Shown: positions 5,328-11,885 of the stretch, piece after piece
Layout: each line of letters opens with the position of its first letter
Position numbering within the stretch: the stretch's first letter is position 1
DNA from: Oscillospiraceae bacterium
Lineage (GTDB): Bacteria > Bacillota > Clostridia > Oscillospirales > Ruminococcaceae
Direction of reading: 5' to 3'
Length of the DNA stretch: 12,984 nucleotides
NCBI GenBank assembly: GCA_017528675.1
Contig: JAFXOO010000170.1
Span: 1 to 12,984, forward strand
The notes under the pieces: generated by a model
What the model saw: the letters and a program-made list of their open reading frames with translations, nothing else
Database searches by the model: none
Told to the model about the DNA's origin: nothing
Translations under genes and position numbers: made by a program

Positions 5328-7955
5328 ATGCCTTTGGGACTGAAGGACATCAAACGGGAGCAGCTCTCCCCGATGATGCAGCAATACTATGATACCAAAA
5401 TGCAGTATGCGCACTGTGTGCTGTTTTACCGGCTCGGTGATTTCTACGAGATGTTCTTTGACGATGCCATCCGGGTGTCGAGGGATCTGGAGCTGACGCT
5501 GACAGGCCGGGACTGCGGTCTGGAGGAGCGTGCGCCCATGTGCGGCGTGCCGTACCACAGCGCCGAGCTGTATATCAAGCGCCTGATCGACAAGGGCTAC
5601 CGTGTGGCGATCTGCGAGCAGATGACCGACCCTGCTCTTGCCAAGGGTCTTGTGGAGCGTGAGGTCATCCGTGTTGTCACGCCCGGCACGGTCATCGAGA
5701 AGGATATGCTCGATGAATCGGCAAATAACTTCCTGTGCTGCGCCTATACGGACGGCGGGGACACGGCGCTTTGCTTTGCGGATCTCTCCACCGGCGAGGC
5801 GGCTGTCTACCCGACCGGCGGTGCGACAATGCAGGACGACATCATCAACCTGCTCTCCCGCTACAGCCCGGTAGAGCTCATTTTTAATACTGCCTTTCTC
5901 GATCTGAAAGCAGTCGGGGATTTTGTCAGAGTCCGGCTGCAATGCGCCTGTGCGCTGCGGGATGCGGCATGCTTTGACCCGCAGCAGCAGGCAGTGTGCG
6001 TCTGCAAACAGTTTTCCGTCGAATCCATCGGCATGCTCGGCCTTCCGGAGAGCGGCACCAGAACCGCTGCCGTCTGCGGGCTGTTCGAGTACATTGCCGA
6101 TACCCAGAAGCTCGAAACCGGGCGCTTTACGACGCTTGAACTCGATGACCAGGCGGCTTATATGACCCTCGACTACAACGCCCTGCGCAACCTGGAGCTG
6201 ACCAGAACCATGCGCACCGGCGAGAAGAAGGGCACGCTGCTCTGGGTGCTCGATGCGACCCGCACTTCGATGGGAAAGCGCATGCTCCGGAGCTGGCTCG
6301 AACGGCCGCTGCGGTCACCTGCCCGGATCATTGCCCGCCACAACGCCGTGGAGGCGCTCATGCGGGAAACGCTTGCCGCTGCCGATATCGGGGATTCCCT
6401 TGACCGGATGTTCGATCTGGAGCGGCTCATGACCCGGATTATCTACAAGCAGGCAACCCCCCGTGATCTGCGGGCGCTCTGTGCCACGGCGCAGGAATTG
6501 CCGGGGCTGAAGGCGCAGCTTGCTGCCTTTGAGGAGATTCCGCTGCTCAGAACGCTGAACGGCCGCATTTCAGACCTCCGGAAGATTGCCGACCTGATCG
6601 GCCGTGCGATTGTGGAGGATCCGCCTGTGACGGTCAAGGACGGCGGCGTGATCCGTGAGGGCTTTGACCCGGATCTTGACCGGCTGCGCTCCGTGATGAA
6701 CGGCGGCAGCAGCATCATCGAGCAGATCGGTGAGCAGGAACGGGAGCGCACCGGCATCCGGAATCTGAAGGTCGGCTTCAACCGGGTGTTCGGCTATTAT
6801 CTTGAAGTCACCCGCTCCTATCTCGACAAGGTGCCTGCCAATTATATCCGCAAGCAGACGCTCACCAATGCCGAGCGCTACATCACGGAGGAGCTCAAGG
6901 ACGCCGAAAATACCGTTCTCGGCGCCAAGGACAAGGCGTTGCAGCTTGAACAGGAGCTGTACAGCCAGGTGCGGGACATCCTTGCCGGTGCGCTTGTGAG
7001 CGTGCAGGAGACGGCCGCTGCGGTGGCGGAGCTGGATGTGCTGCTGTCCTTTGCGGAGACTGCCGTGAAGAACAACTACTGCAAGCCCGACATCGTCCTT
7101 GACGGCACATTGCAGATTCATGACGGGCGGCATCCGGTCGTGGAGCAGATGCTCGAAGAAGAAGTCTTTGTGCCGAATGATGTCTATCTGGATACCTCTG
7201 CCTGCCGGCTGAATGTTATCACCGGGCCGAATATGTCCGGTAAATCAACGTATATGCGCCAGACGGCGCTCATTGTCCTGATGGCGCAGACCGGCAGCTT
7301 CGTGCCGGCACGCTCGGCACGGATTTCGGTTGCTGACCGGATCTTCACCCGTGTGGGCGCATCGGATGACCTTGCAGCGGGCGAGAGTACCTTCATGGTC
7401 GAGATGAAGGAGGTCGCTGAGATTCTGCGGCATGCGACACAGGACAGCCTTGTCATCCTCGATGAGGTCGGACGGGGCACCTCGACCTTTGACGGCATCA
7501 GCATCGCAAGAGCGGTGGCGGAATACATCTGCACCGGCAAAAACCTCGGCTGCAAGACGATGTTTGCCACGCATTACCATGAACTGATTGCCCTGGAGGA
7601 CGAGCTGCCGGGGGTGAAGAATCTGAGCGTTGCCGTGCGCAAGGGGCGTGACGGCATCCGCTTCCTGCGCAAGATCGTACCGGGCGGCACGGACGACAGC
7701 TACGGCATTGACGTTGCCAAGCTCGCAGGGCTGCCGAATGCTGTGCTCAAGCGGGCGAGGGGCATCCTTGCGGGACTCGAAACCCAGGCGGAGCAGGCAA
7801 AGCACCGGGATACCGCCGGCGAGGAACAGCTCGGCTTTGCGGCACAGCAGGAGTCCCAGATTCCGAAACGCCTGCGCCAGATGAACCTGGCGGAGCTTTC
7901 CGATGCCGAATGCAGGGAATTCTTAGAGGAATTGCAGGCACTTGCCGGTGTCTGA
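5328..7955 (+). CDS. mutS: DNA mismatch repair protein MutS
   Basis: MutS scans DNA as a dimer, binds base mismatches and small loops, and recruits MutL in an ATP-dependent way. The 875-residue protein is full length (E. coli 853, B. subtilis 858). The N-terminal domain has the mismatch-wedge Phe-x-Glu motif as F39-Y40-E41 in GDFYEMF. Connector, lever and clamp regions follow. The C-terminal ATPase has Walker A GPNMSGKST (633-641), Walker B LVILDEVGRGTS (708-719) and the THYHEL motif (748-753). The tail beyond about residue 800 is low-complexity followed by a short helical end, as in other Firmicute MutS proteins. The ATG has AAGGGG 8 bases upstream. mutL begins 46 bases after the stop. All key residues are intact, so the protein is probably active. 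Confidence 0.98.
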   Translation: MPLGLKDIKREQLSPMMQQYYDTKMQYAHCVLFYRLGDFYEMFFDDAIRVSRDLELTLTGRDCGLEERAPMCGVPYHSAELYIKRLIDKGYRVAICEQMTDPALAKGLVEREVIRVVTPGTVIEKDMLDESANNFLCCAYTDGGDTALCFADLSTGEAAVYPTGGATMQDDIINLLSRYSPVELIFNTAFLDLKAVGDFVRVRLQCACALRDAACFDPQQQAVCVCKQFSVESIGMLGLPESGTRTAAVCGLFEYIADTQKLETGRFTTLELDDQAAYMTLDYNALRNLELTRTMRTGEKKGTLLWVLDATRTSMGKRMLRSWLERPLRSPARIIARHNAVEALMRETLAAADIGDSLDRMFDLERLMTRIIYKQATPRDLRALCATAQELPGLKAQLAAFEEIPLLRTLNGRISDLRKIADLIGRAIVEDPPVTVKDGGVIREGFDPDLDRLRSVMNGGSSIIEQIGEQERERTGIRNLKVGFNRVFGYYLEVTRSYLDKVPANYIRKQTLTNAERYITEELKDAENTVLGAKDKALQLEQELYSQVRDILAGALVSVQETAAAVAELDVLLSFAETAVKNNYCKPDIVLDGTLQIHDGRHPVVEQMLEEEVFVPNDVYLDTSACRLNVITGPNMSGKSTYMRQTALIVLMAQTGSFVPARSARISVADRIFTRVGASDDLAAGESTFMVEMKEVAEILRHATQDSLVILDEVGRGTSTFDGISIARAVAEYICTGKNLGCKTMFATHYHELIALEDELPGVKNLSVAVRKGRDGIRFLRKIVPGGTDDSYGIDVAKLAGLPNAVLKRARGILAGLETQAEQAKHRDTAGEEQLGFAAQQESQIPKRLRQMNLAELSDAECREFLEELQALAGV

Positions 7956-8001
7956 CATGTGAAAAACAATCTGTCCGCATCCACCACGAAAGGAGACATC
8001 C

Positions 8002-9999
8002 ATGCCCGTTATCAACGTCCTCGACAAGGCCGTATCCGAGCTGATTGCAGCCGGTGAGGTCATTGAACGGCCGTCCTCGGTCATCAAGGAGCTGGTCGAA
8101 AATTCCATAGATGCCGGCGCCCGGCACATCACGGTCGAGATCAAGGACGGCGGCACCTCCTTCATGCGCATCGTGGACGACGGCTGCGGCATGGCAAGAG
8201 AGGACGTACCGACGGCATTTCTGCGCCATGCCACGAGCAAGATCAGCGAGAAGGATGACCTCGACAGCATCCTGACACTCGGCTTCCGGGGCGAGGCACT
8301 CGCCTCCATTGCCGCTGTGGCGAAGGTCACGCTCATGACCAAACGCCCGGAGGATGCCTACGGCACCCGCTACGAGATCGCCGGGACGGACAGCGGTGAG
8401 CCGGAGGAATGCGGCTGCCCGGACGGTACCACGCTCGTCATCAAGGATTTGTTCTTCAACGTCCCCGCCCGCCGCAAATTCATGAAACGGGATTCGGCAG
8501 AGGGTGCTGCGGTGTCGCAGATTGTCCAGAAAATCGCCATTTCTCACCCGGAGATTGCATTCCGCTTCCTGCGGGACAACAAGCCGGTTTTTCACACGGA
8601 CGGCGCAGGCTCGCTGCTGTCTGTGATTCATTCCGTATTCGGGCGGGAATTTGCATCGGGGCTGATACCGGTGGATTCCGAAACGGAGGGCATCCGGGTG
8701 CACGGCTATGCGGTGCGGCCGCTGTTCAGCCGTCCGAACCGCAGCTTCCAGACATTCTTTGTCAACTCCCGCTATGTCCGCTCCCGTGCGCTCACAACGG
8801 CGCTGGAGAGTGCCTATGATAATATGGTGATGGTCGGGAAATTCCCGGCTTGTGTGCTGATGCTGGAAATGCCGCCGGATTCGCTCGATGTCAACATCCA
8901 CCCTGCCAAGGCGGAGGTGCGCTTTGCTGACGAGAAACGGGTTATCAATGCGGTCTATTTTGCGCTGAAAAACGCCATGCAGCAGGAGGGCCTGATCTAT
9001 GAGCTCAAGGCGCCGGAGCGTGACTGGTACGCCGGTGCGCCGGAGCCTGTCTATGAGCAGAAGCCGCTCATTGCCGAGCAGCCTGCCCCGGCACCTGTGC
9101 GGGAGCCTGTGCAGGAGCACCCGGTGACTGTACCGGTAAAGCCCGCTGCACCAAGCCCTGAAAAGCCCGCAGCAGCGCCGCTTCCTGCCGGAGATATGCC
9201 GTTCGGCCTTCCGCAGGAGGTGGCGGCGCGTCCTGTGCAGGTGTCGTCCTCTGCATTTGCAGAGGTCAGCCCGCCGAAGGTCGCTGTGTCCGCCGGAGAG
9301 TTCCCGATGATTGATGCCTCGGATGATACGGAGGAATTCCCGGTGGAGGAGAAGCCGCAGTACACCTCTGCGCCGGTTCCGCCCGTTTCTGCGGAACCGG
9401 CGGTGCAGGAGCTGCAAACGGAGCCGTTCCCGGATGTGAAGGTCGTGGGCGAACTCTTTGCCAATTATATCCTGGCACAGTCCGGGGATACGTTCATCAT
9501 CATCGACAAGCATGCCGCCCATGAGCGTGTGATTTTTGAGCGGCTGCGGAAGGAGAATTGCAGCCAGTACCGGCAGATGCTGCTTCAGCCGTGCAGGGTG
9601 CTGCTGACCTCGGATGAGTTTGATGCGATGGAATCGCAGACAGAATTGCTCGAAAGGCTTGGCTTTTCGTTCGATTTCTCACGCCGTCCCTATGTCGTGA
9701 CAACGGGGGCGCCGGTTTTCTTTGACGGGCTCGACCTGGACGAGATTGTGCAGGAGCTTGCGCACAATCTGCTTCTGGGAAAGATCAACCCGCAGTCTCA
9801 TGTCCTCGATGATATGCTGCACGAAATGGCGTGCAAATCCGCCATCAGGGCAAATGACAGGAATTCCACAGAGGAGCTTCAGGCGCTCGCTGAGCGGGTC
9901 TGCAATGATGACAGCATCCGGCATTGCCCGCACGGGCGGCCGGTGATGTTCACGATGTCGAAATATAACCTTGAACGGCAGTTCCGGAGGAGGGTGTGA
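8002..9999 (+). CDS. mutL: DNA mismatch repair protein MutL, endonuclease type
   Basis: MutL couples mismatch recognition by MutS to strand removal. The 665-residue protein has an N-terminal GHKL ATPase (about 1-330) with LVENSIDAGA, DDGCGM, FRGEALASI and the NVPARRKF segment. A linker rich in Pro, Ala and Glu spans about 345-475. The C-terminal dimerisation domain holds the nickase motif DQHA(x2)E(x4)E as D502-K-H504-A505-AH-E508-RVIF-E513, plus ACKSAIRA (610-617) and CPHGRP (642-647). These are the zinc-binding motifs of endonuclease MutL, found in bacteria that lack MutH. QMLLQP (525-530) fits the beta-clamp binding pattern. GAAAGGAG precedes the ATG by 6 bases. The stop is 3 bases before the next ATG, whose binding site lies within the end of mutL, so the two are likely translationally coupled. 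Confidence 0.98.
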   Translation: MPVINVLDKAVSELIAAGEVIERPSSVIKELVENSIDAGARHITVEIKDGGTSFMRIVDDGCGMAREDVPTAFLRHATSKISEKDDLDSILTLGFRGEALASIAAVAKVTLMTKRPEDAYGTRYEIAGTDSGEPEECGCPDGTTLVIKDLFFNVPARRKFMKRDSAEGAAVSQIVQKIAISHPEIAFRFLRDNKPVFHTDGAGSLLSVIHSVFGREFASGLIPVDSETEGIRVHGYAVRPLFSRPNRSFQTFFVNSRYVRSRALTTALESAYDNMVMVGKFPACVLMLEMPPDSLDVNIHPAKAEVRFADEKRVINAVYFALKNAMQQEGLIYELKAPERDWYAGAPEPVYEQKPLIAEQPAPAPVREPVQEHPVTVPVKPAAPSPEKPAAAPLPAGDMPFGLPQEVAARPVQVSSSAFAEVSPPKVAVSAGEFPMIDASDDTEEFPVEEKPQYTSAPVPPVSAEPAVQELQTEPFPDVKVVGELFANYILAQSGDTFIIIDKHAAHERVIFERLRKENCSQYRQMLLQPCRVLLTSDEFDAMESQTELLERLGFSFDFSRRPYVVTTGAPVFFDGLDLDEIVQELAHNLLLGKINPQSHVLDDMLHEMACKSAIRANDRNSTEELQALAERVCNDDSIRHCPHGRPVMFTMSKYNLERQFRRRV

Positions 10000-10002
10000 G
10001 CT

Positions 10003-10605
10003 ATGAAAAGAACGTGCAGACAGTGCGGCGCCTCGTTTGAGCTGTCTGATTCCGAGATCCGGTATTTTCAGCAAAAGGGTCTGGAACTGCCGAAGCGCTG
10101 CCAGGCGTGCCGGAAGCGGAACCGCAATACGCCGGCGGCAGCAACCGTGCGGGTCAGCAAGGCTGCCTCATGGTGGACACCCGGAAAGATCGCTGCCATC
10201 GCCGGGGCGGCAGTGCTGCTTACAGCGGGAGGCATTTTTGCTGCCGTTCTGGCAGGAAAGTCCGGTGCAGCACCGGAACGCACCATGATCGAAGCGCCTG
10301 TCACCGAACCGGCGGAAACGACCGCCGCACCGACAGAAATCACTGCGCCGGAGACAGAAGCGCCTACCGAAGTGCCCACGGAAGCCCCCACGGAAGCACC
10401 TGCTCCGACGCAAGCGCCTGCGGCAGCGGAAACCAGACCCAGGGCAGAGGTGACCTATATCCTGAATACCTACCGGAAGAAATTCCACAAGCCGGACTGT
10501 CCGAGTGTCACGGAGATGAACGCCAAAAACCGCAAGAAATTCTACGGCACCCGTGACGAGGCCATCGCTGACGGCTATTCACCCTGCCACAACTGCAACC
10601 CCTGA
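10003..10605 (+). CDS. Membrane protein with N-terminal zinc ribbon and C-terminal Ada-like cysteine motif
   Basis: The 200-residue protein appears modular. Residues 1-40 form a treble-clef-like zinc ribbon with C5, C8, C33 and C36 (TCRQCGASFELS...PKRCQACR), as in Pfam's probable zinc-ribbon domain families. A single hydrophobic span covers about 62-85. Residues 90-147 are a low-complexity Thr/Pro/Glu/Ala linker with repeated APTE-type units, typical of exported stalks. The C-terminal domain (about 150-200) has FHKPDC and, after about 28 residues, PCHNC; C166, C195, C198 and possibly H162 could bind a metal, resembling small Ada-type zinc modules seen at the ends of exported Firmicute proteins. 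The predicted arrangement is ribbon in the cytoplasm, linker and tail outside. It is coupled to mutL by a 3-base gap and GGAGGAGG, and miaA follows by 11 bases. The function is not recognised. Confidence 0.83.
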   Translation: MKRTCRQCGASFELSDSEIRYFQQKGLELPKRCQACRKRNRNTPAAATVRVSKAASWWTPGKIAAIAGAAVLLTAGGIFAAVLAGKSGAAPERTMIEAPVTEPAETTAAPTEITAPETEAPTEVPTEAPTEAPAPTQAPAAAETRPRAEVTYILNTYRKKFHKPDCPSVTEMNAKNRKKFYGTRDEAIADGYSPCHNCNP

Positions 10606-10616
10606 CAGGAGGTTTC

Positions 10617-11561
10617 ATGGAAAAACAGAAAGTCCTTGCCGTGGTCGGCCCTACCGCTTCGGGGAAAACGGCGCTCGGTGCAGCGCTTGCCAGGGCTTAC
10701 GGCGGGGAGGTCATCTCCGCCGATTCAATGCAGATCTATGAGGGGCTCGACATTGCTTCGGCAAAGCCCACGGAGGCTGAGATGCTCGGCGTACCGCACC
10801 ATCTGATCGGCTGCATCCCACGCTCCCACCGGTTTTCCGTAGCAGAGTACGCTGCGCTTGCCCATGAGACGATTGCCGGAATCGCCGGCCGGGGGCATCT
10901 CCCAGTGATGGTCGGCGGAACGGGACTCTATGTGGACACCGTGCTCGGCGGAATGGCGTTTCCGCAGGAGGAGGACTCCGGTATGCGGGAGATCCTGCTC
11001 CGGCGCCTTGCAGAGGAGGGCAAAGCGGCGCTTCATGCACAGCTTGCGGCACTCGACCCGGAGGCCGCCGCCGCCATCCATCCGAACAATGCCGTGCGGG
11101 TCATCCGGGCGCTGGAGGTCTGCCTGACTACCGGCTCGACCTTTACGCAGTACAAGCGGGAAAATGCCGCCCGCCCCTCGCCCTATGAGGTGCTGTACAT
11201 CGGCCTGGACTGGGAGCGGGAGACACTCTATGCAAGAATCGACCGCAGAGTTACCAGAATGGCGGAAAACGGCCTGATCGAGGAGGTCAGGGACGCTATG
11301 CAGCACCAGACCGCCACGGCGGGCGCTGCCATAGGCTATAAGGAGCTTTTCCCCTATTTTGCAGGCGAAAAGCCGCTTGAAGAATGTCTGGACGATATCC
11401 GGCGGGAAACAAGGCGCTATGCCAAGCGTCAGCTTACCTGGTTTCGTCGAAATGCTCAAATTCATTGGTTAAAGATGTACGAAAGTGACGAACTGCGAAA
11501 AATTTTGGAAAAAGCGAAAAAAATCATAGTCAAAAACGATTTTTTATGCTATAATGGATAA
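10617..11561 (+). CDS. miaA: tRNA dimethylallyltransferase MiaA
   Basis: MiaA transfers a dimethylallyl group from DMAPP to N6 of A37 in tRNAs that read codons starting with U, making i6A37, the substrate of MiaB. The 314-residue length is standard (E. coli 316). Motifs are the P-loop GPTASGKT (11-18), ISADSMQIYEGLDIASAKPT around D36/S37/Q39, VGGTGLY (99-105), and the C-terminal segment RRYAKRQLTWFRRN that contacts tRNA. A near-perfect AGGAGG lies 4-5 bases before the ATG. The last 30 or so codons become sharply AT-rich compared with the rest of the gene and contain the hfq promoter. It is the last gene of the miaB operon, and hfq follows after 72 bases, a widely conserved pairing. Confidence 0.98.
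   Translation: MEKQKVLAVVGPTASGKTALGAALARAYGGEVISADSMQIYEGLDIASAKPTEAEMLGVPHHLIGCIPRSHRFSVAEYAALAHETIAGIAGRGHLPVMVGGTGLYVDTVLGGMAFPQEEDSGMREILLRRLAEEGKAALHAQLAALDPEAAAAIHPNNAVRVIRALEVCLTTGSTFTQYKRENAARPSPYEVLYIGLDWERETLYARIDRRVTRMAENGLIEEVRDAMQHQTATAGAAIGYKELFPYFAGEKPLEECLDDIRRETRRYAKRQLTWFRRNAQIHWLKMYESDELRKILEKAKKIIVKNDFLCYNG
11527..11555 (+). promoter_or_regulatory. Extended -10 promoter for hfq inside the end of miaA
   Basis: TATAAT (11550-11555) is preceded by TGC (11547-11549), an extended -10 element, and by a partial -35 box TAGTCA (11527-11532) at 17 bases. An inverted repeat, AAAAAATC (11518-11525) and GATTTTTT (11538-11545), overlaps the -35 and spacer and could serve as an operator. 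Transcription would start near 11562, immediately after the miaA stop. Confidence 0.7.
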
Positions 11562-11633
11562 TAAGTGCTTTTACAGCAAGAAACAGAAGCACTTCCGATG
11601 CAGCCGGCCGGCTGCACCAGAAAGGAGAAAGCA
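11562..11633 (+). promoter_or_regulatory. hfq leader with two hairpins, one a perfect 18-bp palindrome
   Basis: The leader begins with AAGTGCTT (11563-11570), which pairs perfectly with AAGCACTT (11587-11594) across a 16-base loop. It is followed by the perfect palindrome TGCAGCCGGCCGGCTGCA (11599-11616). As RNA the palindrome folds into a 7-bp stem capped by GGCC, and it ends just 4 bases before the AAAGGAG ribosome binding site (11621-11627). Neither stem is followed by T's, so they are not obvious terminators. Control of hfq translation or transcript stability is a reasonable inference; a protein-binding site on the DNA is the alternative. Confidence 0.55.
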
Positions 11634-11876
11634 ATGAACAAAATGATGAACCTCCAGGACACTTTCCTGAATCAGGCACGCAAGGAGCGCATTCTTGTGA
11701 CAACGTATCTTGTCAACGGCTTCCAGTGCAAGGGCATCGTCAAGGGCTTTGACAACTATGTTGTCATCTTTGACTGCCAGGGCCAGCAGCAGCTTGTCTA
11801 CAAGCATGCCATCTCCACCATTGCGCCCTCTCGTCCGGTTTCGATCCTGGATAATGAGCCGGAAAAGGCAGAATAA
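11634..11876 (+). CDS. hfq: RNA chaperone Hfq
   Basis: Hfq forms a hexameric Sm-like ring that binds small RNAs and A/U-rich mRNA segments. The 80-residue protein has the Sm1 motif, starting NLQDTFLNQARKERI and running through VTTYLVNGFQCKGIVKGFDNYVVIFD, and the Sm2 motif with the signature YKHAIST followed by PSRPV. A short acidic tail ends the protein, as in other Gram-positive Hfqs. I chose the ATG at 11634 because AAAGGAG sits 6 bases upstream and the Sm1 helix follows directly; the frame stays open back to a GTG at 11565, but that would translate the leader hairpins and has no ribosome binding site. hfq sits after miaA, has its own promoter, and is followed 9 bases later by the next gene. 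Confidence 0.97.
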   Translation: MNKMMNLQDTFLNQARKERILVTTYLVNGFQCKGIVKGFDNYVVIFDCQGQQQLVYKHAISTIAPSRPVSILDNEPEKAE

Positions 11877-11885
11877 AGGCAGCCT

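Noticed and set aside
9010..9430. Possible repeat or frameshift in the middle of mutL
   Set aside because: The Pro/Ala/Glu-rich stretch is the variable linker normal in MutL; the frame is intact and both flanking domains are complete.
7747..9522. Long minus-strand open frame of 591 codons opposite mutS and mutL
   Set aside because: It lies antisense to two unmistakable genes, its product is rich in Arg/His/Gly/Leu with no domain, and GC-biased codons on the plus strand commonly leave the opposite strand open.
10290..10440. Possible DNA repeat array in the gene at 10003
   Set aside because: The repeated GAAGC/CCCAC units encode a Thr/Pro/Glu/Ala stalk and are imperfect; they are better explained as a low-complexity exported linker than as a mobile or CRISPR-type repeat.
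11565..11633. Extended N-terminus for Hfq from a GTG at 11565
   Set aside because: No ribosome binding site, it would be only a few bases from the predicted transcript start, and it would translate both leader hairpins; the ATG at 11634 has AAAGGAG and a family-like N-terminus.
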